A DNA stretch of 64,000 nucleotides, from assembly GCA_037013685.1 (NCBI GenBank), contig CM072904.1, positions 1,302,001 to 1,366,000 of the forward strand, written 5' to 3'. Source of the stretch: Acridotheres tristis (lineage: Eukaryota; Chordata; Aves; Passeriformes; Sturnidae). Numbering within the stretch: position 1 is the stretch's first letter; every line of letters begins with the position of its first letter. Below, piece after piece: positions 25,251 to 40,492 of this stretch. The notes beneath the pieces were generated by a model that worked only from the letters and a program-made list of their open reading frames with translations, ran no database searches and was not told the DNA's origin. Both the position numbers and the translations under genes were made by a program.

Positions 25251-28200
25251 TGATCCATTGCTTTTCCTTTGAATACAACATCCTCACCAGCAACTACTGT
25301 CCAATGATTATTTATTCCTTTTAGGATTTCACATCCCTGCCAAGCTCAGCAGGTTCCAAAACACAGAAGCCCACAGAAGTCCACAGAAGCCCTGGCTGGT
25401 TACCAGATGAAAAACTGCCTTCATGGCTGGGCTGTGTCCAGCTTTTCACTCCTTTCCTTCTCACTGATCATCATTTGTCTGCAGAAAGGGAGAAACAGTG
25501 GATGTGTTCTCAGGATATTGACTCTGCAGGAACAAAGAACAGGTCAGGTGTTCAGGAGTGGCTGCCTGTGGCTGGGCAGGCCTTGGCACAGGTTACAAAG
25601 GGCAAGCTTGAACCTCACCTGGATAGAGTCTCACATGCCATCCCAGTGCTGCAACACCAAATCCAACCCCTTGCTGCAGTCACCCAACACTGAAGGACAT
25701 TTTATGAGATCCTGAAAGGATGGGGCATTAACTAGCTTAAGAGGAAATAACCTCATCTGAGCCACTTCAGCTGTGTTTTGTGTCACTGAAGGTAACCAAC
25801 AGTGGATAAATTTCTGTTTAAAGATAAATCAGTTCCAGTGGACAATCAGACTGATTTACAACTTAGGAGATCTCTATCTAAGCCTCGAGGTAAAAAACAA
25901 TATGTAGGCCAGCAGCAGCAGATTAATGGGTGTGTAATATTTCAAATCCCTGGTTGGTTTGCACAGCTCCTAAGAAATAAGCTGACAGATGTGGAGTTCT
26001 GTGTGTCACAAGAAGGTGGGGCTTTCACAAGGCTGACTCCAGACCTGAAGGAAAAAAATCCTCCCCCCTAAAGTTTCCATTACTGTAAATTCTTTTAATA
26101 GGTTTAGCCTTGTACAAAGGCAGCCCTTCAGCAGGTATTTCTGCCTGAATGGGTGATTTGCTCTCTGGCTGCTGCCTGCTCCATGTGTTTGCACTGAGAG
26201 GGAGAGGCACTGGAGTGGATTCCTGAGCATGGAGCCCTGGAGAAGGATGTGCCCCAGCCCACGGCTGCATCAGGCTCAGGTAACTAAACACTGAAGGGAA
26301 CAGACCCCAGGGTGTACCTGTCACAAGGGACACACGCACACAATAATTTTTTGTGCTCTGCTGTAACCTACTGCCTAAGAAAACAAACAGGGTGGAACAG
26401 GAGAGAGGAATGAGGAAATTCTCCTCCAGGGCTTCTTTCTTTCCCTCTCAGTGCTGTTACCCCAGGTGAGAGAAGCCACAGCCTCCATTTCACAACTCCT
26501 CAGATTTTTAAGGAAAACTGCAAGACTCAGAACTCCACATAGGATTTCTCTTCCTCTGAGCAGGACCTTAGGCAGGCCCTGCTCACACTGAGCTTTCTGT
26601 CCCAGCTCTGCAAACCAGGCTGGGGCAGGACAGTGCAGCCAGGAGCAGGATGTGACAGCAGCAAACTGGCAGCACCAGGACTCACCTCAGCCTCTACCAA
26701 CACCAAACCAGTGCTGCCTCACCTCACACACACCAGGAGGCCACGTTTACAACTCCAGGGCACAGAGAAGGGGAGGACAGGCAGGAAGTGGCAGAGCACA
26801 CACGAGTGCAGGTCAACGAGCTGGACCTGATGAGATGCTAAAGCCAGAGCAGTCTTTTCAAGCAGGTCTCAGCCAAAGATCACTGCCATTACACATAACC
26901 CCCTCCACAGCTTCCCAATCCATTGCTTCTGCTGTGTTCATCCAGAGTCCTGCAACTTCGTAGCAAAGCACAGCTTTTCCTGTGGCAAACACCCAAGGAA
27001 AATACACCTCTCAATGCAGAAACAGGACACACTATGGGAAGAATCTACCAGGCTCCCAGAAAATACTTTACAATCAGCTCAGAGTCAAACAGATCTTCCT
27101 TAAAGTCCCAAAGGGAATGAAGCCCCTTTCCAAATCAGAAGTCCAACAGGATTAACACTGGAGCCCTAAATCAATACCACTTACAGTACCAACTCTTCCC
27201 TTTTAAACAGTGCCTCATCTTTCCCAAACCAGCTCAGAAAGCCCAAGAAATGAGATTCCACTGGCTCTGCCCAAAAGGACCAGAGCCTTAAAAATCCCCT
27301 TTCAAGTGTCCTTTAGAGCAGTTATCTGTCCCACAGAGAGGGTGCTGCTGCAATAGCCAGCACAGGAACCCTCCCAACTCCTCTCAGCACAGCTGCACTG
27401 ATTCGTACCCAACATCTCTCCACCAACAATTCTGATGGCAAGAACAGGGTCAGGAGGTCCCTCTGCGAGAAAGATTTGGCAATATTTACTAAGAATTAAA
27501 ATCAAAGTTCCTAAGAGAAAGCCATGGGAAAATTATGAAAAATAGCAAGCTGGAGAAGTAAAGACCTCTTGTTTACATATCACATATGGCTCAGTGCTGC
27601 ATGACACAAAGGAATGCTACAGAAAAAACACAGAAGGAATGGAAAAGGCACCCAGGAGTTCCTGGTGCTCTACTTACAGCAGTGCCCCTGGCAGACCCAG
27701 CTCCACTGGCTCCCAGCTTGTGGTCCCAAGGCCAATCCCTTTTTTGTTTAGCAGTGCTGTAAATGGAGTGGGAGGGGAGCAGAGCCTGCAGACACTGCAG
27801 CTCTGTTCACTGGCTCTGGCTGTGGGCTCCTCATCAGGAGACCTAAGCACTGCTTTTAGTTTATTCAGTTTCCTGGCAAACTTTTCTACTTTAACTGCTT
27901 CCTTTCCAAATGGGTGGACCTGTGATTCTTGCAGGATCCCAGGCAGAGCTCCAGAGCTGAGGGAAAAACCAATTCCACCTGTTCATGCTGCAGCAGCACC
28001 CAGCAATGACAGCCAGGGCCCCTGGGCCAAGCTGTAAAGATATACTTTAAATACACAGGGAACAAACACCACATTCTTCAGTAATGCAGCAGAACACGTG
28101 TTACAGATACACACTGCTGTTTCCCAGTGTGAAAATTCCCCTTGGAACTCTCCCAAGCAGCTTCAGCAACCCCAGGCTGGCACTGAGACACAGGGAGGGA

Positions 28201-30394
28201 CTGTGCTGTGCCCAGCACACTTAATTGCACACCTCTGTTTTTCCCTTGCACAATTCCTGAAGAAGGAACTCTTAGAGCTATATTAAGAACTCAAGGAATG
28301 TTTTTGAGCTCACAGCAGAACTGTGGTTTGCCCTGGTACTGCCTCACCACCTTAAGAGTCTCATCCTAAAGCTTTTCCCAGAAATTTAACACTTCACGAA
28401 AGCTCTACACACCAGAAGGGGTTTGGATAAAGGAAAAGAGAAGGACACAGCTCAGGAGCTCCAACATACACTGAGAGTGAGGCTGTACAAATTTGGATTT
28501 CCTGGGGCTTGTCCCTGACCATGGAAGCTTGCTGGATTCAAACTGGATCAGCAGAGCCAAGCAGGAACACACAGTGTGGCACAGGGCACATCCTCCTACC
28601 TGGGAGCTGAGCTAGTCACAGCCACAGGTTTCAGAACTTCTGAAGCATGACAGGCACTCTGAAGGATGTCCAGCCAGAGATGCCAGAGGCTGCAGAGCAG
28701 GGAGTGGAGAATAATGGGCAAAAAAAGAGCTGAGCAAGGCTGCAGACAACATCTTGTGTTCAGATTCAAAAGGGGACAATGCTTGGGCAGCCTGTGACAT
28801 GCCAGGGTGGAAGCAGTCAGCAGGGACAGGCAGCCAAGCTGAGAGCACCCAGCTCTCCCAGCTGGAATGAACAACACAGGCAAAGAATGGGCTTTTAAAA
28901 TTATGTGCATGGTTTTCATGTTTTTTGAGGAAAGAAATCCACACAGATCTGATCCTCTGCCATCACCTCCACTGAGGATCCCAGCTGGAACCATCACAGC
29001 ACAGTTGTGGATGCTGAAGGTAATGACAAAGTTTTGGCACATCAAAACCATTCTGCTGTCCATAAGCCATGCCCACAACTGATGGGATTTGCCCAGGCTG
29101 AGACAGACAATTATTAAGGTGGTGCTGACAAATCCCACAGGCAGGATGTGGGAGGAGAATTAAGCAAAACCTCATCACCCACACAGGGAGGTTTAGGGGT
29201 GATGCTCTGAGCCAGAGTTGAGCTCAGGTTCTCTGCAGCACAGGCAGATCACAGGCCTGGGGCCAACACTCACCCCCTGCAGTACATGCCCCTCCAAACA
29301 CTCACCCTTCAGGCCTCCTGGCTAACAACATTTGCTGATTTTATTCTTGCCAAATCCTTGTGTTTCTTGTACCAATATGTTTGTCCCTCTCTTTACTGAG
29401 TTGCTGTGTCCCCGAGGCTCAGGCTGCCACCTCCACATGGAGCCATCACACAGCACCCAGACATGGCAAAAACCCCAAACAGTGCTCCAGCTCCAGACTA
29501 TGCATTCCAGTTGGGATGCTGGCTCACACAAGCTTCCTGGAGCTGCACCACATCAACTGGCAGCTTGATGCAGTTACATGCATTAATTAATGTTTAATTC
29601 AAATGAAGATTAAAACAAGATGATGAAGTATCAGCATATGTTCAATCCTTAATGTCCCTGTCCTCTGCTCTGAATCAAAGCATCCCTCAGCTGTACAACT
29701 AAAGCAAAGCTGGTCACAGCCACTCAGCACAATCCCCATTACTTGAGGAGGGGCCAGAGCTCTTCCTCTCAGCATGGCTACAATAATGGCCCTTTGATGG
29801 AGTTTATTTTCATAGCAAACTTGTCTGGTCACCCTCTGTTAGAGGCTTCCCTAGAAGGGGACGGTCATTCCTAATCTCCCAGCTTCTGCAGACGCCTCAG
29901 GAAATCTGTAATCTTTGAACAAGAAGAAAAAATAACCCAGGACAGATTGTTCTTTACAGGACAATGCACTGAACTTTATTAAGTGAAGTACACACCATGT
30001 CATTACCCACAGGCCCAATGGAGTGAAAGGCAGCAGAAAACAATCCTGCAGAGCACAAAACCTCAGACTCTAAGCCTGCTAACATCAGGGGAAAGGCTGA
30101 GAAATGCTGGCAAGAGCTGTGTACAGGTGGCAAAATAATGGGGAGTCAGGCTGAGCCTCCCCTGTGGTCAAGCACCTTCCTCAGCCATACTGCAACTCCA
30201 GGAGCTGACAAAGCAGTCAAAGAAGGATCCTCGTGAGAAGTGTGGCAAAACCGAGCAGTCCTTGCCAGCCCTTTCCTGGCTGCAGACTCATTTCTGCACA
30301 GAAGTCTGAGGCAGCCCAGGTGCAAACACCTGGAACACACACAGAGCTTTGCATGGAGATCCAGGAGTGACCCTTACCTGTCTCCATCGAGCTG

Positions 30395-30495
30395 AGACCA
30401 GGCAGTTAGACCAGATGGTTCCTGAAGGTGCCTTCCAACTCACCATTCCTATCCTATTCCTATTCCTCTTCTATCCTACTCTACCCTACAACACC
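30395..30495 (+). repeat. Short CR1 tail with CTATTC-rich microsatellite
   Basis: TTAGACCAGATGGTTCCTGA and AGGTGCCTTCCAACTCACCA are CR1 3' end sequence, followed by repeats of TATCC/TATTCC in place of the usual terminal octamers. It is antisense to SLC31A1. Confidence 0.65.
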
Positions 30496-33400
30496 CTCTG
30501 CTTGTGCTGGCCACCTTCCAGCCTTTGCCTTGGTAAGATCACAGGTGAGATCACTTCCACCATGACCACAGGAACTTTTAGCAAGAGGTGACAGAACCAA
30601 CACTGTCACACCTCAGTTTGTCTCTGTCCCTCACAAATCCAAAGTCAGCAATGTAGGGGTAGAAACTCCTCTCATCTACAAAGGAATCCCACACACATTC
30701 CTACACACCCCATGAACATTACGTTTTCCTTTGAAAGAAGTGCTGTAAACTCAGACTAATCCATGCCTCCAACTGTTGGGCCAAATCTTGGGGTCCCCAC
30801 GTGCACGTGCTCTCCAGGGCACCCCACTCTTGGCAGGACACGAGACAGCACCATCTCTTCAGCACATCAGCACAGCTCCTTGCCCTCTGCTGTGGTGACA
30901 ATGGTTTGGAAGGTGCACACCAGGCTTTGGGGCTCAGAGTACAGCATTGGGTACATGTGACTGGATCCTTCTCATGCCTTTGCAAATCCAACACACTCCT
31001 TGCTCTGCCCAATGCAAAACAGTAGGAAGGGCATGACACCAGGAATTCTACTGGGATTGGGTCTGGCAGCTGCTGTGAAAGCCACGGGGTGCAGGCCTGC
31101 AAAACAGTCTGTTTGGCAGATGTTGCTCAGAGCACATCTGTCACAGAAGCCTGGCTCCAGGGAAGGAGTTTTGGGAGACAGAGAGATGCTGGAGGCTGTC
31201 ACAAGGCTGAGGACACTTATCCACAAAAGGGACTCTTACTCACACAAAGGACAGCCAAGCAGCACACAGCAAACTCATTTTGGAGGAACTGACGTCAAGA
31301 GTGCTATGACCTGAAGTTGTCAGCAACAACCTGCTCCCATTCTGATAAAACACGAATACTTTCCACCTGCATGAACCCAGATTAAGCTGAAGTCCCCAGT
31401 GGGACACTTTCCAAGGATCAGAGCACATTCCAGCCTTGGCTGTCTTGAACAACCCCAGCCAGGGACTATAATAAGCCAAGCAAATCCAAAGTGGAGCTCA
31501 GAGAAGAAAGCAAAGCTCACTTAGCCTGGAGTCGCCCACATGCTGACCAGGAGCAGAGGGCCAGGAACAGACATGTCAACCACAAGCTGCTTTTATTGCC
31601 AATAAATGCCAATGAAGATTGTATTCACAAAGGGGAGCTGCTACATCAGCAGTTACTGAAGAGGAATAGTGACAAGGTGGTGCCAATTAAAAGGTGATTG
31701 GCACCTCTTCCATACTTCAGTTTCTCTTTTCATCCACCACAAAACTCTCCCCTTTTCCATGTTACTGCTCCAAGAGAACAGCCCCCAGCTCCAGCCATCT
31801 CTGCCTTCTGGGCAAAACCAGCAAGGACACCAATGTCCCCTGGGATGTCAAAGCCAGAGCTCATCCATTCTGCTCTAGGCTCTGGCTCCTGCACTCAGGA
31901 GTGCCTTGTCCTGCTCAAGCCCACCAAGGGCACAATTTCTGTACATGGACAGCATTTTCCACTCCATTTTCATTTCCTCCACCACCAGCCTTTTGGATTC
32001 CTTATTTGCCCCATGCTGTTCCTTGCTCCCCTTTCTGTCTGGGTGGATGAGGCAGGTGTCCCCCTTTATGGCACACAAGAGCACAGACATTTCTGGAAAG
32101 TGGCAGGACTGAGGCACCTCAGGACATGCAAGAGCTGAGGAGTGACTGCCATTCCCACAGCCCCCAAAGCAGAGGAGATGCTGTACCAAAGCTGACTGTG
32201 ATTCTGTCATCTGGAGAGAACAGCACAGCACCAGAGATACCGAAACTGGCACAGGATGCCACGTTACAATTCCTTTATGAAACATCCTGGATAAAATGCA
32301 CGGCAGACACCAAAATTCCTTCTAGCCTATGCCAGCACGAACTCAGAGCTAGAACTGACAAGTTTCCATCAAAGGCAACCTCCAGGAGGCATCTACAGAA
32401 GCACTTGAGCACTTCTGTGCACATCAGAGCCTTCTGAAGCAATGAGCCCAGGTCTGCAGACCAGCAGGCCACACCATCACCTTCACCTCTCTTCCTCACA
32501 TCATCGGGGCATGACAGGAACACAGGAACACAAATCCAAGTCACAGAGTCCCCAGGATTCAACAGCCAAGGAGGAGAAAGCTGGCAGGAAGGGAGGAAGT
32601 TTAGGCAGACATAAGGCAGAATGGCTCAAAGGCCAGGGGAGTAAGAACTGTGTTGAGATGGACAAGCAGGACAGTGGGTGGTGCTCAGCCAGGAGCCACC
32701 TGGAAACCTCCTGCTAAAAACTCTCAGCATTCACTGGTCAGCCGAGGACAGCCAAGGATCCTGAGCTGTGAGGAGACACAAAAGCAGGCCCATGTGACCC
32801 ATATCTCCAAGATTACGTAATTCCTGAATAAACAGATACTTCCTTATCCTCAGTGGTGGGTTTTGCCCAGATGTTACACAACCAAACACAGGAATGGTGA
32901 CCAGGGAGATGTGATCCATATGGCCAGAGAGCAGGAACCATCCTGCTGCCTCAGGGGAGGCTGAGAGCAAATGGGACAGAGTCCTGAGCCCTGTGGCTCT
33001 TCAAAAGCTTTTTAATATAAAAATATATTAATATTTGGAACTCCATCTTGCAAGATGTGTATTCTGTAAGATTAGACAACTTCTGCTTCCTTAGAAAAAC
33101 CAAGCCCAGTGGGGAATTTCACTTCCTATTTCATGTGCCCTACTCAAGAACAGTTTCTAGCATGTATTCCTCTGCCTATAACAGGCACTTTTTAAATGAA
33201 GGGAGAAGTTTTCTCTTCAAATGAAGAAAAAAAGAAACAAACTTCAAAGTTTGCATACAAGGTTTATTTATCATGCTCACTAATTCAGCATCCAGATTCC
33301 TGCACATGCAACACCACCTGCACCACTTGTAGGTATGGAAAGGAGCCTGCCTCCCACAAAAATGTATCTGTCCACAGGGTAAGGACACAGATTCTTGTCT

Positions 33401-35784
33401 GTGGCTGTTCAGTGGCCACATGCAGAAGCATTCCATCTCTAAGGAATGATAGATATGTCAGGATACAAGACAGGGAACTATTTGCAAGTTAATCCTGATA
33501 AACCATTGCTCCATGGTTTGCTGGAGTGGGAAGGACACAGCAGGCCACACAGCATAAACAGCTCTGACCAGATTGACTTTATGGTGTCTTCAAGCCCTAA
33601 ATCCTGTAAAACTGTAAAATAATCTCAGGAGACACAAAATGAAAGCAGAGTCAAAAAGTGCATTCCCAAGAAAGGAAGCACAAGTTTCCTCAGAGCCAAA
33701 AGTGACTCAGTGTATCCCAAAAGTGCATCAGTGGGCCTTTAATACAGGTGAAGGATTACAGATGTTATCTGTTATTACCTCTTACAGACCTTATCTTGCA
33801 ACAGCATAAATACCTTTGTCCCATGCAGGTAAAATTAAACCTGAGGGTAATAAATGGATGGCACTGGTTTATTAGAGGTCTCATAAAAGGGAGTCCAGCA
33901 CACGTGATCCACAGGAGATTCCCACATCTTACCCTACTTGCCCATTTCACACGGCTCATTTTCCTTCTCTGGCTGCTTTTCAACATTATAATCAGACTTA
34001 ACCCAGAAAAGGCAACACTTGCAAAAGTTCTGAACTGACTTTCAGGTGTTTTGAGAATGTGAATAACAGGAAAACCACACTCCAAAACTCCTGGTTAATT
34101 TTTAGGAGTCCATTGCACACGTATGATGTGAGACACAGTGGTTTGAGCAATTCACACACGTTTTCCCATGTCCAGTACAGCCAGGCACACATTACCTTGT
34201 ACCACATGGGAAAGTGTCCTTGCAGAGCAATTCCACTGCACTCCTTTCTTTTCATATTTAAGCAGTAGTTTGCCTGTAATTACCCCTCAGAAGCGTGTCC
34301 ATGTGCAGACACAGCATTTTAAGGTGGCCACTGAACCATTCCCCTTCCCTGGAGCTGCCACGTTCCACCTGTGTCAAACATTGCCTCAACAGCCACAAGC
34401 TGATGTCAGCTCCTGCTGGGATACCCTGGCATGTCCAGCTCCTGCTCTGGCCTGTCAGGCTCACCTTGGAAATGCAGGCTTCAATCAAAGACCTAAGAGT
34501 TCACAAGACTGACTTTTCAAAAAATACCTTTTCTTGCAGAGGAGAAATGGATGTGTTCATTTCATTTTGCAGCACCTCAACACAAAAACCCGTTCTACCA
34601 CAGCCAAGAATCAGATTGTTTTGAGAAGCCTCAAGCTGCTCATGGGCAAAATACAAGGTAGAACTCAGGTCACCCTTGGCAAAATCCATTCCAGTGGGTT
34701 TTTAATTAAGCCCAGGAAGTCAATCTCTGTTTTGGCAGATGGTTAAGGCCAAATGTCCATCACCAGAGGCACCTTCCTACTCTTGATCCATGATCTTGGC
34801 AAACAGCAAACGGATGCACAGTGATACATAAACAGCTTCCAGGTAGTAATGCAAATACTTGTAGGGGTTCAGAGAACAAATTCATAGCCCCAATCCATGG
34901 ACCAGAGCATTCTCCTTTTGAAGATGCAACTGAACTACTGGAAGTATTATTGAAATTACTGAGTCACTGAAAATACAATCTCAGCAAATTAGAAGATCTC
35001 CAGTATGAAGAAGAGGAAAAGAGCAATCAACTCAACTCTCTAGAAAGGAACTGTCTTTGGAAGAGCCTTGGCCTCGTGACACTCTTCTGACAGGAGGAGC
35101 CATGACTGTAGGGCATGGAAAGCCAGAACAAGAGCCATCAACAATTTTTCCATGAGTGACAAAAAAACACCTTGGGAAAGAGCTCTGAATGCTGGCTTTT
35201 TCATCATTTTCAAACCCCTGGACAGCCAGAGAGTTGCTAATCCAAAGCAGAAATGATTCAGGGGTGAAAAATGCTGAGTACTTACTCTTCCAGAGAGAGC
35301 TTTTCCATCTACTGACTCCAGCAGAGCCTTTTTCTCCAGAGAGGCAGTAAGTCTGAGACTGATCAAAGTTTCTCAACCCTCACATAATGCTGACAAGCAC
35401 ATCATTATCTCTATCAAAGGCTAATCATTAACTACTGCTCAGATTAGCTTAGGACCAGACCAAGCACTGGGATGCTCACACAGGGATCCACAGAGCAGCA
35501 AAAGCAGTTCCTGAGTGTCCCTCACGAGATCTTTGCACAAGTGCCAAGAGATTTTAGAACTCTCTGATCTGATTAAGTGCATTGCAGAGATTACTTTCCA
35601 ATACATTAACTGAAACACATTTCCAACATTCATATCTCTATTAGATAAATTAGTGGTTTGCTTGCTTCTGGATATAACAAAGCAAGCTTAGTTTATTTTA
35701 CTATTTAAGTATTTTAGTATTCGAACTAATAAAGTTTTGAATACTTATAAAGAGAGAGAGCAGGCTTAGATAAGATTTTAGGAA

Positions 35785-35995
35785 GAAATTGCTCCCTGGC
35801 AGGGTGGACAGGCCCTGGCACAGGGTGCCCAGAGCAGCTGTGGCTGCCCCTGGATCCCTGGCAGTGCCCAAGGCCAGGTTGGACATTGGGGCTTGGAGCA
35901 GCCTGGGACAGTGGGAGGTGTCCCTGCCATGGCAGGGGGTGGAACAAGATGAGCTTTAGGGTCCCTTCTACCCTAAATCACCCTGCGACTCTATC
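35785..35995 (+). repeat. CR1 fragment in SLC31A1 intron 1
   Basis: ATTGCTCCCTGGCAGGGTGG leads into GGCCAGGTTGGACATTGGGG and a tail ending TCACCCTGCGACTCTAT. Same subfamily as 11510 and 63412, and antisense to SLC31A1. Confidence 0.87.
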
Positions 35996-38900
35996 TGCCC
36001 CAGAATGAAGAAATGTGATGTTTTCAAAGCTATCAGCCAGTTTTCAGGAGTACTGGGAAGTGAGAATAAAATAACAAGGCAGATAAATCATCACTTGTGG
36101 AGAAATTCTTCAACACTGTGTCCAGGACAAACCCTGTCAGGATAACTGGCTCTGGGACCTCTCTGCTTGGAAAGCTGGAGCCAACAATTGCTATGAAATA
36201 AAAAAAAGGGACAAAGCAGAAAAAGTGCAAGAACAGCTGTGCTGTGCCCTGCAACACAAGGGGCCTCGTGGTGGGGGCTGTAGTTTCAAGCAAGATCAGA
36301 AGCAAGAGTTACACAAAACGGGATCAACTGACAGGCAGTGCACATGATCGTGCTGTGATGTCCTGGAGGGTTTTAGTAGAGGAATTCAGAAAATTAAGGA
36401 AAGTCAGGCTGCTGCCAAGTGGTTTTTTAAATTAGAAGCAAAATAATCAGAGTCAAGTGCATTAGGCTTTACCACCTATACAGAAGGATATCCTACAGAC
36501 TGCTCTGTGCCTTTTATTAAAAGAGAACAAAAAGGGCTTTACAAGTATAACCAAGCCGGTAACAGGAACATGAGGGCAGCTGTGGAACTCCCAACTTCGT
36601 TTGTAGCTGTTCAGGTTTCAGCCTGACAGTATCTATAACATGCTCCTCCAGCACACTTCAGCCTCACCTGACACCACCTTAAACACTCAAGTTGAACACA
36701 TCCTCATGAGATAACGTCTCACCCCAAGTTAATGAAGGGCATCAAAGCCAATGGTAACTTGATTTTTATAAAACCCTCCTGGCAGAGAACCCAGAAATTG
36801 TGACTCAGCCTCTTGTCAAATCCATCAGAGCAGGAGCTCAGACAAACAAAGGAGGCAAGAAAACCAGACCAACACTGATTGCATTTCACTTGCACAGTAT
36901 CCCGAGGCTGGGTGTGCTCCTCGGGCCCTTGTGCTCCCACTTCCCTTATCACTTTGATGTGCAAGGGCTGATCTACCCATCGGAAATGCCCTCCCACTGA
37001 TGGCAGCACTTCCCGAGGGCTGCACGGCAGTGAACTGGGATGGCTCCTACTGGGAGCACTGCCTTTGAGCCTGCTCCACGTTTGTTAGTGTTTTTCCTTC
37101 CCAATTAAAAGAGGCGAGCTTGGAAACGCAGTCCGGCTGTGCCAATGAGCCGTTTGAACGCCTTTGGGGGCAGGGAAGGTTCACAGTGACCAATGGGATC
37201 CCTGGCTCCCAGGGCAGCCAGAGTGGCACGAGCCGCTGCCACTGTCCCACCATTGCCCCACTGCACTCTGAGTGCAGCCACCAATTACAGACATCACACA
37301 AGGCTGGGTCACAGGCATGAGCCTCTCCCTAAGAGCTGGATCCCTTTCCAGGAGCTGCTTTTCCCAGCTCTCTGGAGCAGGCCAGCCAGTCTGCTCACAG
37401 CATTAGCTCAGATGAGCACTGCACCTCATAGGTGGCCTCAGAGAACTTCTTAATCCTACACAGCCAAGTCCAATTCTCTCCAATGTGAAAAAAGCCTCAA
37501 AGTACATTTGCCAGGCACTCCTTGCCCATACAGATGCAGTGTTTAAGCAAAAAAAAAACCGGCCAAGACTGCCAAGGTTCCCCTTATCCAGGTTAGTCAA
37601 AAGATCAGCTAAATATATCACAAAGCTCATATTCCAAGCTCCTGTACCTTCATCAGAGGAATGAGATCTGAATCCGTGATAACTAATGAGTAAGTGTGGG
37701 AAAAGAAGGTTTATGGAAGTTGAAGTGGCTCTCCCACAGTCTCAGGAGAGCTTGGGGCACTCACTGTGAGTTCCATGCCAGAACTCCTTCATTCTGTTCC
37801 CAGTTTTCTCCCAACTTCTCAGGATTCGTATCAGCACATGCTGAACAATTAGTGAGAACAGAAGAGCCTCAATCACTTGCAGAATTTGGCCTGTGCTCTA
37901 GAACTACCATGGACTGCTCTAGTCATTTAGATAAATTGAAAAGATTTTATGTTTGTACAACTTCTTTAGCAGATGATAAATGACATTTACATCTGTGACC
38001 CAGCAAATGTGAGACTTTTCTAAGATTATATCCACAGAGGAAAAGAGCAGGAACCAAAGCCATTGTTCTGGCTGTAATCACAGTTGCTGAAGTGCCACTG
38101 GAAATCAGCTGGAGACCCTCGTAGACATGAACTGATAACACAGGGAAGAAAAGACAAGGGGAAATGACATTAAAAACTATAAAAATAAAAAAAGAAAACT
38201 AAAAAAGAGCTATTTCATCACAACCCCCCACTTCTAGACTGACTTCTAAACCAGGAAAGTCTAATTCTAGGGCCAACAAATGAAAGGCTTTACAAAGTAC
38301 AACAAAATAGGATTTAATTTGTTTACAATAACTAGTCCCATTATCCTCTGCATTAGCAGATTCCAGCTTTCAGATGAAAAAAAGGTTAATGAAAAAATCA
38401 CTGGCATCGTGTTCTCCAGGACCTGATTGGGAACATTGCCAGGAAATTAGATTGAAACAAAAGGCAATGGAGTAGATTAACTAAGATTGGATTTTCTAGA
38501 GAAAAACAACATAAACTAGATTGAGTCTTTTTCATCCTTCCCTAAGAAAAGACTGCCAAGACTCCCAGTGATTGCCACAAGTGGCAGACTTGTGGAGAAG
38601 TTCATGCTGGCAATGTGCTTCAGCTCAACTTCCCAAAATTCTGCTGCAGGCTAACTTTCAGGTGACCTTGAGGCCAGGGCAGGGAAGGCAGCTCTGCAGA
38701 GCCATGACAGCTTTCTGTTGGGTAGAAGGGTCTTCATTACCAAAGAGAGAAACTAAGGAGGAAAGGAGAAAATAGTTCATTTTAGCCAAAAGAACAAAAA
38801 GTTCTGTCTTCTCTTGGACCAAATGTCTGACTGGAAAACAAGTGAGCTGATAGGAAACTCCTCAGGGCCCTGCTCAAAACTCACTGGGTGAACATGTTGT

Positions 38901-40109
38901 CATTTACATCTAACATAAAACTGCAGAATATTATTCTCAACGCCCTCCCTTCTCAGGCATTAAGCTTTTCTTCAGGGATAGTGTCTCACTAATCCAAATA
39001 TTGAAGCTGCATTGTGAAGGGAGAAGTGAAGTGAAAAATCCCCTCAAAACTCTTTCCAAAACAAAAACACTAATAACAACCCCACAAAACTTGTCCCTGT
39101 ACCACTGCAAGTCTGAGGCAGTGGCAGGGATACCTTTAAAATTAAAAAGCAAATATGCAAAAGTGACTTGGAAAGGTGATTTAATTTCTCCTCTGTACTG
39201 GCAGAAATTATCCTAATTCTCATCTTCGTTAACAACCTGGCCTAGATGAGAAATCTGATATGAAATGAAAAGCAGCCAAGTCTCAGTAGGAAACGGTTGT
39301 ACAAAATTCCTCCATTCTCAACACAAAGTTGTGTGGGAGCTTGCAGCTCCTGCCAGTTCTTATATTTTCAGTGTTTGATTTTGGGGAGGGGAGGACAGCA
39401 GAAGCAAAAACGTTCTTATTGCAACAATTTTTGTGTTTGTAGCAAAAAGCATCACTTTGATTTTGTATTGTACAGCAGATAAGTCACAGCTTCACCAACA
39501 AATCCTTAGTTACAAAAGCAATCTTCAATTAAACAGCAACATTCACACATTATTCCCAGTGCCCCCTTCTTAATGAAGGATGGGAAAAATAATGCAGAGT
39601 CCAAAGCCTGATGAAAGCCTCAGGAAACATTACGTCATAAATGACAGGATTTGGGATCATTAACTTGAATCCTATAAGATGCCATATTGTTACTCATGAA
39701 AAGTCCTGCAAAAGCTTTACTGACCTCAGGCTCAAGCAGAGGCAAGTTAAGATCAAACAGACTGAAAATCAACTTAATAAACGCTTGTGAGGAGTGTTTC
39801 ATCCACCTGGACACAAAAAGCAGGACTAGTAAGCATTCTGGAGCTTGGAATTCGAGCACAAACAGGCAGAATTGGCCTCTGCCTGGGAATTGTGTGCAAC
39901 CACAAGCCCATTGCACACTCAAATACGGATGAGGGCTATGAACAAAGCTCAAATTAAAAAAGGACAAGTGGCTAAGATGTGATGCTTGCTGAGTGGTGCA
40001 AGATATGCTGCTACAGCCTCTTCCTCACCACACTGGCATTAAAACTGGCCAGTGTCAGTGAATCCCAGTGAAAAAAAAAAATAGGAAATACATACAGGTG
40101 TAACTCTGG

Positions 40110-40492
40110 GCTAAGAAGATGGTGAAGGGTCTGAAAGGGCCACACGAGGAGCAGTTGAGGGCCCTGGGATTGTTCATCCTGAAAGGGAAACTGAGCTCAG
40201 AACTCAGCAGGGGTTGCAGCTCTGCTCTGTCCTGAGGGAATGGCCTCAAGTTATCCCAGGGCAGGCTCAGGCTGGAGCTCAGGGCAAGGTTCTTCCCCCA
40301 GAGGGTGCTGGGCACTGCCCAGGCTCCCCAGGGAATGGGCACGGCCCCGAGGCTGCCAGAGCTCCAGGAGCGTTTGGACAGCGCTGCCAGGGATGGACAG
40401 GCTGGGATTGTTGGGGGGTCTGGGCAGGGACAGGGGCTGCCCTGGGGGATCCTGGTGGGTCCTTTCCAATTCAGGATATTCGTGATCCCCAT
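40110..40492 (+). repeat. CR1 fragment in SLC31A1 intron 1
   Basis: The body from GGGCCACACGAGGAGCAGTT to the tail CAATTCAGGATATTCGTGAT is near-identical over its central part to 3748-4130 and 24930-25250. It is antisense to SLC31A1. Confidence 0.88.
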